Below, piece after piece: positions 24,080 through 34,526 of a DNA stretch of 64,000 bases (within the stretch, counting starts at the first letter, position 1; each line of letters starts with the position of its first letter). Where the stretch lies: assembly GCA_030141605.1 (NCBI GenBank), contig JAQGDQ010000596.1, forward strand, positions 64,501 through 128,500, given 5' to 3'. Both the position numbers and the translations under genes were made by a program. Origin of the DNA: Tubiluchus corallicola. Its lineage: Eukaryota > Priapulida > Priapulimorpha > Priapulimorphida > Tubiluchidae. Under the pieces are notes generated by a model. That model saw only the letters and a program-made list of their open reading frames with translations, searched no databases and was not told where the DNA came from.

Positions 24080-25905
24080 AATCTTTCATAATCTTTCTCA
24101 ATAATTTCGGCTTCTTAAAGTGTGACTATCGTGAAGCCCTCAATCTCTCCTTAAAAGTGTTTAAATTCGATGCACTAACCACTTTTCCTGGCAAACTATT
24201 CCAATTGTTCACTAAACGGTGTGAAAAAATGAACTTTTGCAATTAATTCTTGCATATGGTTATACACTTTCTTAGAATGACCGTGAGTGGACATCAGAGG
24301 TGCAGCCTTAAATAGTGTATCACAACTAACACGGTTGTCTCCATTTATGTACTTGAATACTTCATACAAGTCAGCTGTTTCTCTTCTCTGTTGGAGTGAA
24401 CAAATCTCAGGACGCAAATCAGCTGCATAACATAATCGCAGGCACCTATCTTGAACTTTCTGCAATCTCTTGATGTCGAACTGTAAAGATGGTGACCATA
24501 CGACACCAGAATATCCTAATAATGGTCACACATAAGCTTTGTAGAAAATTAACACCTGCTTAGGATCCCAATTAACAAAACATCTTTTAATCAATCCAAT
24601 CATATGATTTGGTGATATGTGCAGCAGGCTTCAGATCATTAGGTATAATCACACGTAGGTCTTTGTGTTGGCTCACTGCCAGACAAGCAATAGTGTGATG
24701 AAACTTGATCTTTAAGTTACAACACTATACATTTATCTGCATTAAACTGTAATAACTATTTATCAGACCAGGCTTCCAGATGAAATAATTCTTGTTGTAA
24801 ATGTACTGAACCTTCTATTGTCAGAACTCGACGAGAGATTTTTGTATCGTCAGCAAACATACTAATCTCTGAAGCAACTAAATCTGGCAAATCATTGGCA
24901 AATAGCAGTAATAAAACAGGACCCAGTATAGACCGTTGTGGAATGCCGCTAGAAAGAAAGCACCACTTGGAAGATGTACCATTAATTGCTGCTCAGTGTC
25001 TATGACTTGACAAAAATGCTTCAAACCACTTGAGAATATGCCTCTGATGCCTGAGTAATACAATTTAATTATTAGTCGCTGGTGTGCAACAGTGTCAAAT
25101 ACTTTGCTGACGTCCAAATAAATCACATCCATGCCTTCCCCCAAATTATACATACTGATGTCCAGTCATCAAGAACTTCCACAAGGTTGGTACTGCACGA
25201 CTTTCCTCTCTGAAAACCACAGTTTCTAGAGTTGATAAGATTTTCTTCCATGCAGAAGCCCATCAGTTGTTGTTGAATTAAACGTTCCAATGTCTTAACA
25301 ACAATGCTAGTCAATGATATGGTCAAGGATAAGTGAGTACTTTGGGACCTTTCTTTGGCATAGGAGAAACATTAGCATCACGGCAATCCTGAGGCAAACA
25401 AGGACAATCTATAGACTTCCTGAACAACAGGAAAAGTGGTTTTGCCAGTGTTTCTGTCCAATTCTTCAAAATGGTGGTATGAACTCTTTCATGACTTTTC
25501 GCTATTGTCTCATTAGCTGGTCATATAGTGTTTGTATTGTATTGTATATGTATATTGTATTGACATCATCGATTACACTACTAGGAGAAGGACCGACACA
25601 CCGAGGAATTAAATCTGAAGACTCTTTAATAAACACTGAAGCAAAAAAGTCATTCAATGCATTAGCCTTATCGGAATCATCTATCAGAACTTTATTATCT
25701 GGTCCTAATAAGGAATCTATGGAATTCTTTGGCTTAGTAAATTGTTTCTTGTAACTAAAGAACTTCATTAGATTAGTTCTTATACTCTGTACGAGGTTGT
25801 TCTCATAAACTTTCCTAGACTTTATTAATGTGTCCATGAGATGTTTTGAAGTATTGTTGAACAACATTTTATGTGCATGAAAGTGAAAATGATTGGTATG
25901 CATTA
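24080..25905 (-). pseudogene. Degenerate CR1/L2-like LINE, reverse-transcriptase part
   Basis: Minus-strand remnants of a non-LTR retrotransposon, broken by frameshifts and stops. In order from 25905 they are: a pre-RT segment (SIDSLLGPDNKVLIDDSDKA, ALNDFFASVF); RT block with NSRNCGFQRGKSCSTNL; VIYLDVSKVFDTVAHQRL; the catalytic-type FADD (24846-24857); and a C-terminal part resembling VQDRCLRLCYAADL and NNWNSLPGKVV. No endonuclease domain is seen, consistent with 5' truncation at insertion. It lies between the two zinc-finger genes. The clade assignment is by the general look of the motifs. Confidence 0.85.
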
Positions 25906-27086
25906 AAATTATAATTTAATAAAGTAATAGAATTTTTAAGGCGATTTTTCTGAAACCCACTTCAAGTACCTCTTTCCTTTATCGTTTTCGTCCTTAATGC
26001 TGTTACTTCTCCTGTTGCCGCCCGAAGAATGCTGTCAGAATTGCATAAAAATAACTCGAGTTATGTTAAACGAACAGCAAAAGGTTTTCCCTATTGATTT
26101 ATACGTTAGTGAGACACATGTTTAAGGTGTTGTATTTTTTATTTTATATTACACCTAGTGACGAATTATAACTCCTTTTCGCCGTTTAATAGAAAATTAA
26201 TATTCGTAGTTGCCTTTTGGGGCAGTGGCAATGTAGAATGTGATTAAAGTGGATGTGACATACGCTACTACGTGAAGTTACTTTGCACATGTGCAGCTGT
26301 TATGGCATTGGCAACCCAGTCATGCGCTATTTCACACTCATACACATTTTAAGCTGTACAAACTGATGTCAGAAAACTAGGTTATCTGTAATTACTTGCA
26401 CTTTGAGAAGATAAATGTCTATGTCTAAGCTATTGATCAGCAAACTTAATATTTTACGATAATTGAGATCACAAAGAATGAATGAATTAGAGCTTTGACA
26501 ATTATTCATAATGAAAGCTACTATTCAATTATCAAAATCATCTAAGGACCGAAGGCGAAGTTATCTAAATGTTAAAGTTAAATTTGTGAACTGCATATAA
26601 AATAACCTGTAATTTCTAGGCTTATAACTATAAGGCCCTATATATTATGGGAATATAGCTGACCTTGAGAAAACTGATATCATAACAATAAGCAGAATTA
26701 AAATTAAACACAAAAAAGTTATCCTTTTTCTTTTCCTTTTTCTACTTCAATAATTCACTATTTTCTACAACAAAATGAACATGCATATTTGTTAAATATT
26801 ACTTTTGTCAAATATTTGCTGTGACTGCCCTTAACCACATGGTGATTTCAAAGAATGATCGTGGTCATAGTGTTGGAAAATTAGAGATGTACAATGGAGT
26901 ATCATAGATTGTATACTCCAAAAACGAGACGATTTAGCAAAAATTGCATCTCCTTTTTTTCAGATACTTAAAAATGTTTTTATAGCTAAGACTTCAAATT
27001 TTCAGTTAAGCAACTTGATCTGGCTGATTTCTTCTCCGTGTAAAACAGCACAAGAGCTAGACAAAGCTTCTTGAGCCAAGCTCAAC
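25906..27086. other. Spacer and 5' flank of zinc-finger gene 2
   Basis: No gene recognised. Acceptor-like sequences TTTTTTTCAG (near 26962) and AAATTTTCAG (near 27004) precede the ATG at 27087, so a 5'UTR intron is likely. Confidence 0.4.
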
Positions 27087-28097
27087 ATGACTGACACAAT
27101 GTACTACAAGTGCACTGTTTGCTCAGAATATTTCTTAAGCGAAGCTAATTTTTTCTGCCATACAAGAATTTGGCACTGTAAAGTATTGGTTTCAGCGGGA
27201 CAGACGACTATCGCTCCAGACGACCATAATACTGTGCAAGTTAAGAGTGAACCAGATGATATAAATGACCAAACAAGTTCCTTTGCTTTTACGGAGCGAG
27301 TCACATGGCCTTCTGCAATACCAGATGATTCACTCAACATACCACAATGTAACGGTGAACAGCAAGAAAGTTGCACAGAAAAAGAAAGTTATAAACGAGG
27401 ATTGTCATCTGAGTTTTGTTATGATGTCGATTCTTGCAAACCTGCTTCTAATTTTATTCCACGTTTGACTGACGAAGACGATGCATCACACTCTGAGAAG
27501 TCGTTTCCATGTTACAGAGAAACAGCATCTCATATAACTGACGAAAGTTCGTTAATAAAATCCAACTTTATTTCTTCGTGCAGCTCACAAAATACTTCAT
27601 CGACGGGCCTTGTTTCTTCTGTAAATAGTTCACACAGTGTAGCATCTACAGATCTTCTTCGTCTTTCACATTCCTCACATAGCACATTACCTACAGGTCT
27701 TATTCCTTCATCAAACAGCCCCAATACTGAATTGCCTATAGGCAGTCTACGTGGTGTGTCAGCTACAAATGCATTCGCTGTTACAAACAAACGTGCGTCG
27801 GGTGTTTCCAAAAAATCATTCTGCTGCAGTTTGTGCAAACTGTTATTTAATTCGATTAGTGACCTGAGATACCACGAAAAACATCAATGCCTGAACTCTG
27901 GCAGGTTTCTGCACAAATGCAAAGTGTGCAATCATGTATTCAAACGAGCTTACCATTTACGAAGACACGAGAATATTCACACAGGAGAGAAACCTTACGT
28001 TTGTGATCTGTGCAGCTGCAAGTTTAACCGCAGTGACCATCTGAACAAACATAAGCGTCAGTTTCATTATGTATCACTGTTAACACTGCCACATTAA
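27087..28097 (+). CDS. C2H2 zinc-finger protein 2 (likely transcription factor)
   Basis: A 336-residue single-exon paralogue of the protein at 20392-21369. An N-terminal finger covers residues 9-30 (CTVC..HTRIWH), followed by VKSE at 52-55, a SUMO-type motif in the same place as IKTE in the paralogue. The Ser/Asn-rich middle has loose repeats (STGLVSSVNSSHS, LPTGLIPSSNSPN). The C-terminus has three fingers: CSLC..HEKHQC, CKVC..HENIH, TGEKPY linker, CDLC..HKRQFH. The last finger is followed almost at once by the stop. It is one finger longer than its paralogue. Likely nuclear DNA-binding regulator; DNA target unknown. The sequence for its last half-finger and stop is repeated tandemly just downstream. 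Confidence 0.88.
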   Translation: MTDTMYYKCTVCSEYFLSEANFFCHTRIWHCKVLVSAGQTTIAPDDHNTVQVKSEPDDINDQTSSFAFTERVTWPSAIPDDSLNIPQCNGEQQESCTEKESYKRGLSSEFCYDVDSCKPASNFIPRLTDEDDASHSEKSFPCYRETASHITDESSLIKSNFISSCSSQNTSSTGLVSSVNSSHSVASTDLLRLSHSSHSTLPTGLIPSSNSPNTELPIGSLRGVSATNAFAVTNKRASGVSKKSFCCSLCKLLFNSISDLRYHEKHQCLNSGRFLHKCKVCNHVFKRAYHLRRHENIHTGEKPYVCDLCSCKFNRSDHLNKHKRQFHYVSLLTLPH

Positions 28098-28420
28098 AAC
28101 AAGTGAGAACTTAGTGATCATCTGAACAAACATAAGCGTCAGTTTCATCATGTGTCACTGTTCACATTGCCGCATTAAAACAAGTGAGAACTTAGTGATC
28201 ATCTGAACAAACATAGGCGTCAGTTTCATCATGTGTCACTGTTCACACTGCCACATTAAAACAAGTGAGAACTTAGTGATCATCTGAACAAACATAAGCG
28301 TCAGTTTCATCATGTGTCACTGTTCACACTGCCACATCAAAACAATTGAGAACTTAGTGATCATCTGAACAAACATAAGCGTCACTTTCATCATGTATCA
28401 CTGTTAACACTGTCATTATC
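28035..28420 (+). repeat. 81-bp tandem repeat derived from the zinc-finger gene's 3' end
   Basis: GA(C/T)CATCTGAACAAACATA starts at 28035 (inside the coding region), 28116, 28197, 28278 and 28359, exactly 81 bases apart. Each unit copies the coding sequence for the last half-finger (DHLNKHKRQFH), the stop TAA and a short 3'UTR piece. Eighty-one is 27 codons, so frame is kept, but every unit with an intact TAA would end translation. The downstream copies are non-coding as they stand. Confidence 0.92.
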
Positions 28421-28504
28421 AATATGTCTTCCATAACATCATTTCCCACAGTTTTCTAACATCAGCAGAATTTATTCAGTCTACAAATTGTACAGTATCT
28501 TGGC

Positions 28505-29053
28505 TAGGTTTACCATACGTCCGGGTTTCCCCGGACACGTCCTCTTTTTGGGCCTCTGTCTAGGCGGGTTTTCAAAAAATCGGCAATTTGTCCGGGTTTT
28601 GCCCGGGGTATGTACGGACGCTCCAACTGCAGAGGCATAGGACAGTACGAGACAAAGAAAAGCTCGTTAATTTTCAATATAAGATGTTGCTAACATCTCA
28701 AAATGCAACCCTTGTAAAAGCTTTGTGTACGTGTTTACTGAACAAAAGTAAGCGATGCGCACATCACTACGGGTCACACCGCTGTCGATACTCGGCATAT
28801 TCGCTAACGACTTAAAATGGCGTCAGCTTCCGGGAGCCATTTTGTTTCTTTTTATGTGAATTTCTTTAAATTTGTATAGTTTCACCGTTTTGCAGTTTTG
28901 AGCAACTGGTAAAAGTTAATTAGAAAGTAGTATTCGTAGGCCTATTTGTATAATTTGCATTGTTTTAATAGACCCTAGACTGGTCATTTTTGCCTACTTA
29001 CAAGTGTGCGAAAAAGTGTCCTCTTTTTCAACTCAGACAATATGGTAACCCTA
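28505..29053. mobile_element. hAT-like MITE with perfect 8-bp target-site duplication
   Basis: Begins TAGGTTTACCATACGTCC and ends with the complement of TAGGGTTACCATATTGTC. Flanked by identical ATCTTGGC on both sides (28497-28504 and 29054-29061). The inner subterminal parts mention GTCCGGGTTT and AAAGAGGACA, typical of a widespread animal hAT MITE group. No transposase. The perfect duplication suggests a fairly recent insertion. Confidence 0.9.
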
Positions 29054-29291
29054 ATCTTGGCAAACTATCATTGTTTCATAACAAGTAAAAATGTATGCTT
29101 GTACAGTTGTATAATTTTTGTATCGTTCTACAATTCCTTACACAAAGTGTGTATTCAATGTACAGCATCTCAAAATTCGCCTCTCTTTAAATTCACCAAT
29201 AAAGCGTGTTATCCCAGTATCTATAACAATGAACACAGTGTTAATGGACTTTTTCATTAATAACTGCTGTCAGTGTTTAAGCAAAATCAGG

Positions 29292-29590
29292 ATGTAGTGG
29301 TTACAGGAATTACGATTGCATACTTAATAATGTTATTTGCATTTATATACATGTGCGTACTTGAAGCATTAAAAACGCAATTTAGCATAGATTTATAAAT
29401 GTATGTTACTGTTAATAATGGTAGTAATCAGTATGTAATGGTTACAGGAATTACGATTGCATACTTAATAATGTTATTTACATTTATATATATATATATA
29501 TGTGTGTGTGTTTGTGTATATGTACTTGAAGCATTAAAAACGCAATTCAACATAGATTTATAAATGTATGTTACTGTTAATAATGGTAAT
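29292..29590. repeat. ~141-bp direct tandem duplication
   Basis: Copy 1 begins near 29292 and copy 2 near 29433, sharing TGGTTACAGGAATTACGATT and GAAGCATTAAAAACGCAATT. The second copy has an expanded (TA)n(TG)n tract at 29488-29518. Confidence 0.9.
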
Positions 29591-29945
29591 AAAAACTGTC
29601 TAATGCATTTTTTAACATTTATAAAAGGCCTGAAATGAATGTCTATTATTTATAGTTACAAGTAACAAGATATATAATATATGTGTGTATATAATATATA
29701 TGTGTACAACTGTCAGCTGCTGACTAGTCAAACTTGTGTAGCTTGTATGAACTGTAAGGGCTTTTACAGTTTTACATAATTGCTGCTAGGGTCGCTGTAA
29801 TTTCAATCCACAGAAATAAATTTTATGTGTTCGTGTTATAAATAATGCCTGTTTAAGTGTATATATTCCAAAGTAAACATTTCGGTGACATCACAATGGT
29901 CAATAGGCTGTATACAGTGCAAGATTAATTTTGTAATTCCTCGAT

Positions 29946-30381
29946 AAGCCTTTTCACAGTTCCAGCGACCGATGATGATTGTGAAAAGGTCAAAGGTTAA
30001 ATGTACCAGACAATGCATTTGTGTACACTTGGCAACACCTTGCAGCCCATCCTACTTTGATAGTAACAGTTCTAACGTGCTTTAACAGCTAGCTAGAACC
30101 TTACTAGTTCATTTTTTCTCGTTCCCTGGCAAGATCCTGCTAATAAATCACTCTATGAAAAGGCTAATGCATAGATCCATATTAACTTGGTTGTAATTTT
30201 ATTATTGCCTGCAATAAAGTTGGAATGAATAATTAAGCATAAAACAACTGAAGTTACTGAACTAATGCAGCAGACGGCTTTGCTTTACACACACACATCA
30301 CGTGACAATTGTAGTTAAAACACGTTGCTGTGGTGCACTTAACCTTTGACCTACAGCAACAACGAAACTGTGAAAAGGCTT
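29946..30381. mobile_element. MITE with AAGCCTTTTCACAGTT ends, copy 1
   Basis: Starts AAGCCTTTTCACAGTTCC and ends with AACTGTGAAAAGGCTT, the inverted terminal repeat. The body matches 39193-39538 (for example GCACTTAACCTTTGACCT in both). It has no coding capacity. It ends 52 bases before the CCDC134 start codon, so it lies in that gene's promoter or 5'UTR intron. Confidence 0.85.
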
Positions 30382-30433
30382 GTCGTTCTACAGGTGTAAT
30401 TAAATTTATTTGCAGGTGCAAATCTGACGCCAC

Positions 30434-31180
30434 ATGGATCAGTTGATTAGGTTTATTATTGGTACCATACTGCTTGTAATTAGCAATTCTGTTTCCGAGC
30501 GAACTCTTCAAAGTGAAAGTATGCAAGATGGAAAACTGAATGAAACACAAACTGATGATGCTTCAAAACCAGACGTATCCCATAATGCTACTAATGAAAC
30601 TTCGCCCCTGGAGGTGTATCAGAAATTGTTTCTACTGAAACGTGCCAATCAGCTCGATGCTACTAGTTCAATAGCGCAAATGGACGAATACGCTTCGCAG
30701 TACAAAATGTTAAAACTAGTCGTCGAAAAAGTGTTCGAAATTCTTAGCAAAGGTGAAATCATCATACGGGAAGCAGGATTTTCCCCGGGAGATCCGTTTC
30801 CCGAAAACGAGCAGCTACGGGAAGGAATTTCCCACGTCCTGGAAAATACAGCAATGTTTGGAAACCTTTTGCTACGATTTCCGGACAAAGTTCATCTAAT
30901 GTACGACAAAAAGCACGAGTGGCATTTGATCATAAAATGGGCAATCGGGTTTTCGAACGACACAATGTTTTACCCAAAACAAGAGAGACGGCTGCTTCAT
31001 TTAATGGCTCAAGAATTAGATATCATTGAACGAGATGCGAATTATGTGAACCCTTACACAGCCCAGTACATGGAGAAAGTGAAAGAAATGAATAAACAAG
31101 AAGAAACTAAAGTTAAGAAAAAAGAGAAAGAGAAAAAGCATAAAAAGGGTCCCAGATTATCAAAGAGAACTGAATTATGA
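30434..31180 (+). CDS. CCDC134: CCDC134-like ER-lumen protein
   Basis: A 248-residue protein in one exon. It has an N-terminal signal peptide (about residues 1-20, IRFIIGTILLVIS) and a helical core whose landmarks I recognise from vertebrate CCDC134: VYQKLFLLKRANQL, QYKMLKLVVEKVFEIL, FPENEQLREGISHVLENTA, FGNLLLRFPDKVH and LMAQELDIIERD. The lysine/glutamate-rich tail ends KKGPRLSKRTEL. The final RTEL resembles the KDEL-type end of the family, suggesting retention in the ER lumen, where CCDC134 is reported to act with client glycoprotein folding. Length is close to the human protein (229). An acceptor TTTATTTGCAG 20 bases before the ATG suggests a 5'UTR intron. The single coding exon is unusual compared with the vertebrate gene. 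Confidence 0.9.
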   Translation: MDQLIRFIIGTILLVISNSVSERTLQSESMQDGKLNETQTDDASKPDVSHNATNETSPLEVYQKLFLLKRANQLDATSSIAQMDEYASQYKMLKLVVEKVFEILSKGEIIIREAGFSPGDPFPENEQLREGISHVLENTAMFGNLLLRFPDKVHLMYDKKHEWHLIIKWAIGFSNDTMFYPKQERRLLHLMAQELDIIERDANYVNPYTAQYMEKVKEMNKQEETKVKKKEKEKKHKKGPRLSKRTEL

Positions 31181-31387
31181 AATTATCATCCATATAAGTT
31201 TGCAAATTGTTTTATAATTGGTAATTAGATTGTCTAGTTTTCAAAGTAACCCACTTACTGGGTTCGGGTTCGTAGTTTGACATGAATTGAGTGCAGCTCT
31301 GGCACAAATCGCTAATGTATTTTGGAATACGGTATAACATCATTATAGCGAATCTGCAAGGGACCCAGAAGAAAGTACTCTATAAAC

Positions 31388-31798
31388 CAGGTCTGTGCAG
31401 TCGGAGCCGGTAGTAAATTTACTGCTAAAGTAGTTGGAGTTGTTAAAACTCAGGGTTTTGGAGGCGGAGTCAGGAAAAATAGACAAACTCAAACTCGCTT
31501 TTAAGTTTTAACACATTTACGTCCCAATATGGAAAGCTTTCGTATTGGTGTCTATGCAGCTAGACTGTTTTTCGAGCATAAGAAGTAGTGATGAAATGCC
31601 ACTGTAGCTAAATATTAAGAGTACTGCAAACTATTACTTAAAGGCAGGAGTCGGAGTTGAGGCTCCAAAAATTTTAAGAGTCAGAGTTGGAGTGGGATTT
31701 GAAATTTTAGGAGCTAGAGTCAGAGTTGTGATCTAAAATTCTAGGAGCCGGAGTCGGAGCCAGAATCAGGAGTTTAATGTGCCGATTCCACAGCCCTG
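31388..31798. mobile_element. hAT-like MITE (GGAGTCGGAG-rich)
   Basis: Begins CAGGTCTGTGCAGTCGGAG and ends with the complement of CAGGGCTGTGGAATCGG. Flanks CTATAAAC (31380-31387) and CCATAAAC (31799-31806) match at 7 of 8. The interior repeats GGAG(T/C)CGGAG-type words. No transposase. It follows the CCDC134 gene by about 200 bases. Confidence 0.85.
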
Positions 31799-32119
31799 CC
31801 ATAAACGAGGTACTCTATAAACATATGCGCCTAATCATATGTATGTGACTACAAGATAGGTGGAGAAACATATATTAATAATGGAAGTGTATAATTATTG
31901 TACAATGTGTGGCTTCATAGAGGATGTTCAATGAAAAGTATTTTTAGTGACTTCAATAAACTAAAATTTTTCGAATGTTTGATATTATATTGCGTGTGGA
32001 CATTCAGTTGTAAATTTATGACATCTTCAGTAATGTTAATGAGATTAAAAAAAAGTCAGTCAATTTTGTTTGCACAAAATTTCTGTTTGTTTCTCGTGTA
32101 AAAAGTTTTTGCAGTAAGA

Positions 32120-32755
32120 TTCATCATTTGATGAAACATCTCAGTAGTGAGCTTCCTACGTACGTATATAAAACAGCCGTGTGTCAAGCTGCTGACTGAC
32201 TCATTGTTTTCATACAGTAAGTACACTAGATGACCTTCACTTGATGAAACATCTCAGTAGTGAGCTTTCCTACGTAGGAATGTAAAACAGCCGTGTGTCA
32301 AGCTGCTGACTGAATACATCTCAGTAGTGAGCTTTCCTACGTACGCATGTAAAACAGCCGTGTGTCAAGCTGCTGACTGACTCATTGTTTTTATACAGTA
32401 AGTAGACTAGATGACCTTCACTTGATGAAACATCTCAGTAGTGAGCTTCCTACGTACGTGTGTAAAACAGCCGTGTCAAGCTGCTGACTGACTCATTGTT
32501 TTTATACAGTAAGTAGACTAGATGACCTTCACTTGATGAAACATCTCAGTAGTGAGCTTCCTACGTACGTATGTAAAACAGTCGTGTGTCAAGCTGCTGA
32601 CTGACTCATTGTTTTCATACAGTAAGTAGACTAGATGACCTTCACTTGATGAAACATCTCAGTAGTGAGCTTTCCTACGTACATATGTAAAACAGCGGTG
32701 TGTCAAGCTGCTGACTGACTCATTGTTTTCATACAGTAAGTACACTAGATGACCG
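32120..32755. repeat. ~113-bp tandem repeat, about 6 units
   Basis: The core GATGAAACATCTCAGTAGTG recurs with spacings of about 113, 67 (one shortened unit), 114, 111 and 113. Each unit also contains CTACGTACGTATGTAAAACA and CAAGCTGCTGACTGACTC. Bases 32756-33495 to the right show no feature. Confidence 0.92.
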
Positions 32756-33495
32756 TTTAATATGACATTAACAACTCCGCATGCTGCATGCCCAAGTAGC
32801 CAACAGTTTTTTACAGCACCAGGAATGTTGAGCTTTATTTAACTCTAAATTACTTTGCAAATATCTGGCAAGGGTAACGTATGCAATAAGAACTTATTAA
32901 TATATAGCAATGCAGACAATAGTACCCGAGTAAAAGCTCAATATATGCAGTTACCGAGTTCGCTGTATTCAAAGCTATTATACTAGCTAAACCAACGATG
33001 AAAGTTCATTGTTTTCTATCAGTTCGCATTACCGATGTGTACACCATAAACCATATTCGCTATAATGGTGTTATACTGTATGTAATGTATGATAATAACA
33101 CATTTCATTATTCCGCTGTTTTACTTATCGATTTCGTAAAAACTGCATTACCGCTTCAAGTTATGAATTCAAATAAAATGTTTATTTTTACCAAAACATG
33201 TATGACACAGTTTCTCAGAGCTTAAAAGAGCAAACAGACATGGCAATCGTATAGATGACACAAGTTTTATGAATTGATACTTCAGACACTTGAAATATGC
33301 ACAGTTTATTTACAAGGCACAGTTTGCATAAGGCACAGGCTTTTTGTTGTGTATGATGCTACTTTTCGATTAATATAATCAATACATTAACACAACTGAA
33401 AGTGATTGCAAAAACTTCACTTGAAACACTATTGATATATTTTATAAAATAAGAAACAAACTTGGAAGGTAATAACGAGTTCATTTACTTGTTAT

Positions 33496-34200
33496 AATAA
33501 ACTCAAAATGAGTGGAAAAACACTTGAAACACTACTGATGTAAATGTGTGCTTGCAAACCAAAACCATCCATAAGTCGGCATAATTAAAACTACGTCACG
33601 ATGCTTCAAAGTAGAATGCACCAAAAATTTGTTCAAATGTCAATTTTTTGTTTTTTTTTATAAAAACAAATGCTAAATATATTGGACTCTTATGGCATCA
33701 AATTATCAAGAAATGTTCGAAAAATACGCCAAAAACCTAATTTTATAACACCATACCCACTTTTCTCGCTAGAAACGAGTATTTTCAAACTCGGATAGTA
33801 GCCCGTGGAAGCAGACATTTTGCTTAGAGTTTTTTCTGTTTCCTGCCTTGACTCGAGGTCAATTGCAAAGCCCAGATTTTCATTAGGAAGAGCCATCTAG
33901 TGGACTTAAAAGTAACTTCAATGTGTTCTTGGAAAGTCCATAGCAACCAACATTTGTGCACTTGCTAAGTGTTTAGTAGAAATGCAACAAAAAACAATGG
34001 CTAACAGTAATTTCTTCAAGATTATGTTTTTCAGTGCATAGTGTGCACCTCAACTTCAACACACTTTAGAAATTACACAGAGTGATCAACTTGGTATCAA
34101 AATGATCCTCATGAAATGAACATTCAGGATAAATGAATATCTGCTGACTTGTGGACGATTCTGCTATGTAAGCAAACATTTGGAAAAATTAAAAAACTTG
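33496..34200. mobile_element. Short-TIR MITE family, copy 1
   Basis: From about 33542 (GTGTGCTTGCAAACCAAAAC) to about 34182 (GCAAACATTT) the sequence matches 50263-50743 plus 52065-52251. Ends are weak inverted repeats of the type TGTGTGTTTGC. A ~33-bp direct repeat (AACTTGGAAxGTxATAACGA) flanks it at 33463 and 34196; it may be a separate duplication. No coding capacity. Confidence 0.65.
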
Positions 34201-34526
34201 GAAAGTGATAACGAGTTGATTTATTTTCGTTTATCTGTATACTTGTATAGCAAACAAGTATTTATTTGTTTACTTATTTACTTTTGTTTTGAAGATAAAT
34301 AGCAAGTAAATGCTTATTTAACCAGGAAAACAAACTTAAAAAACAAATATTACACTTTACTGCTGTCTCGTACATTTATAATAAATATACTCAAATTTTA
34401 TTTACAAGATATATGCATCGAAAACTTACAGATTATGTCTTTAGCAACACAAATTACCAGAAACAATTTAAACAAGATTCTTACTCTCTGAAATAGAGAA
34501 ATACTTTTTGGCTCAATGTGTGACTA

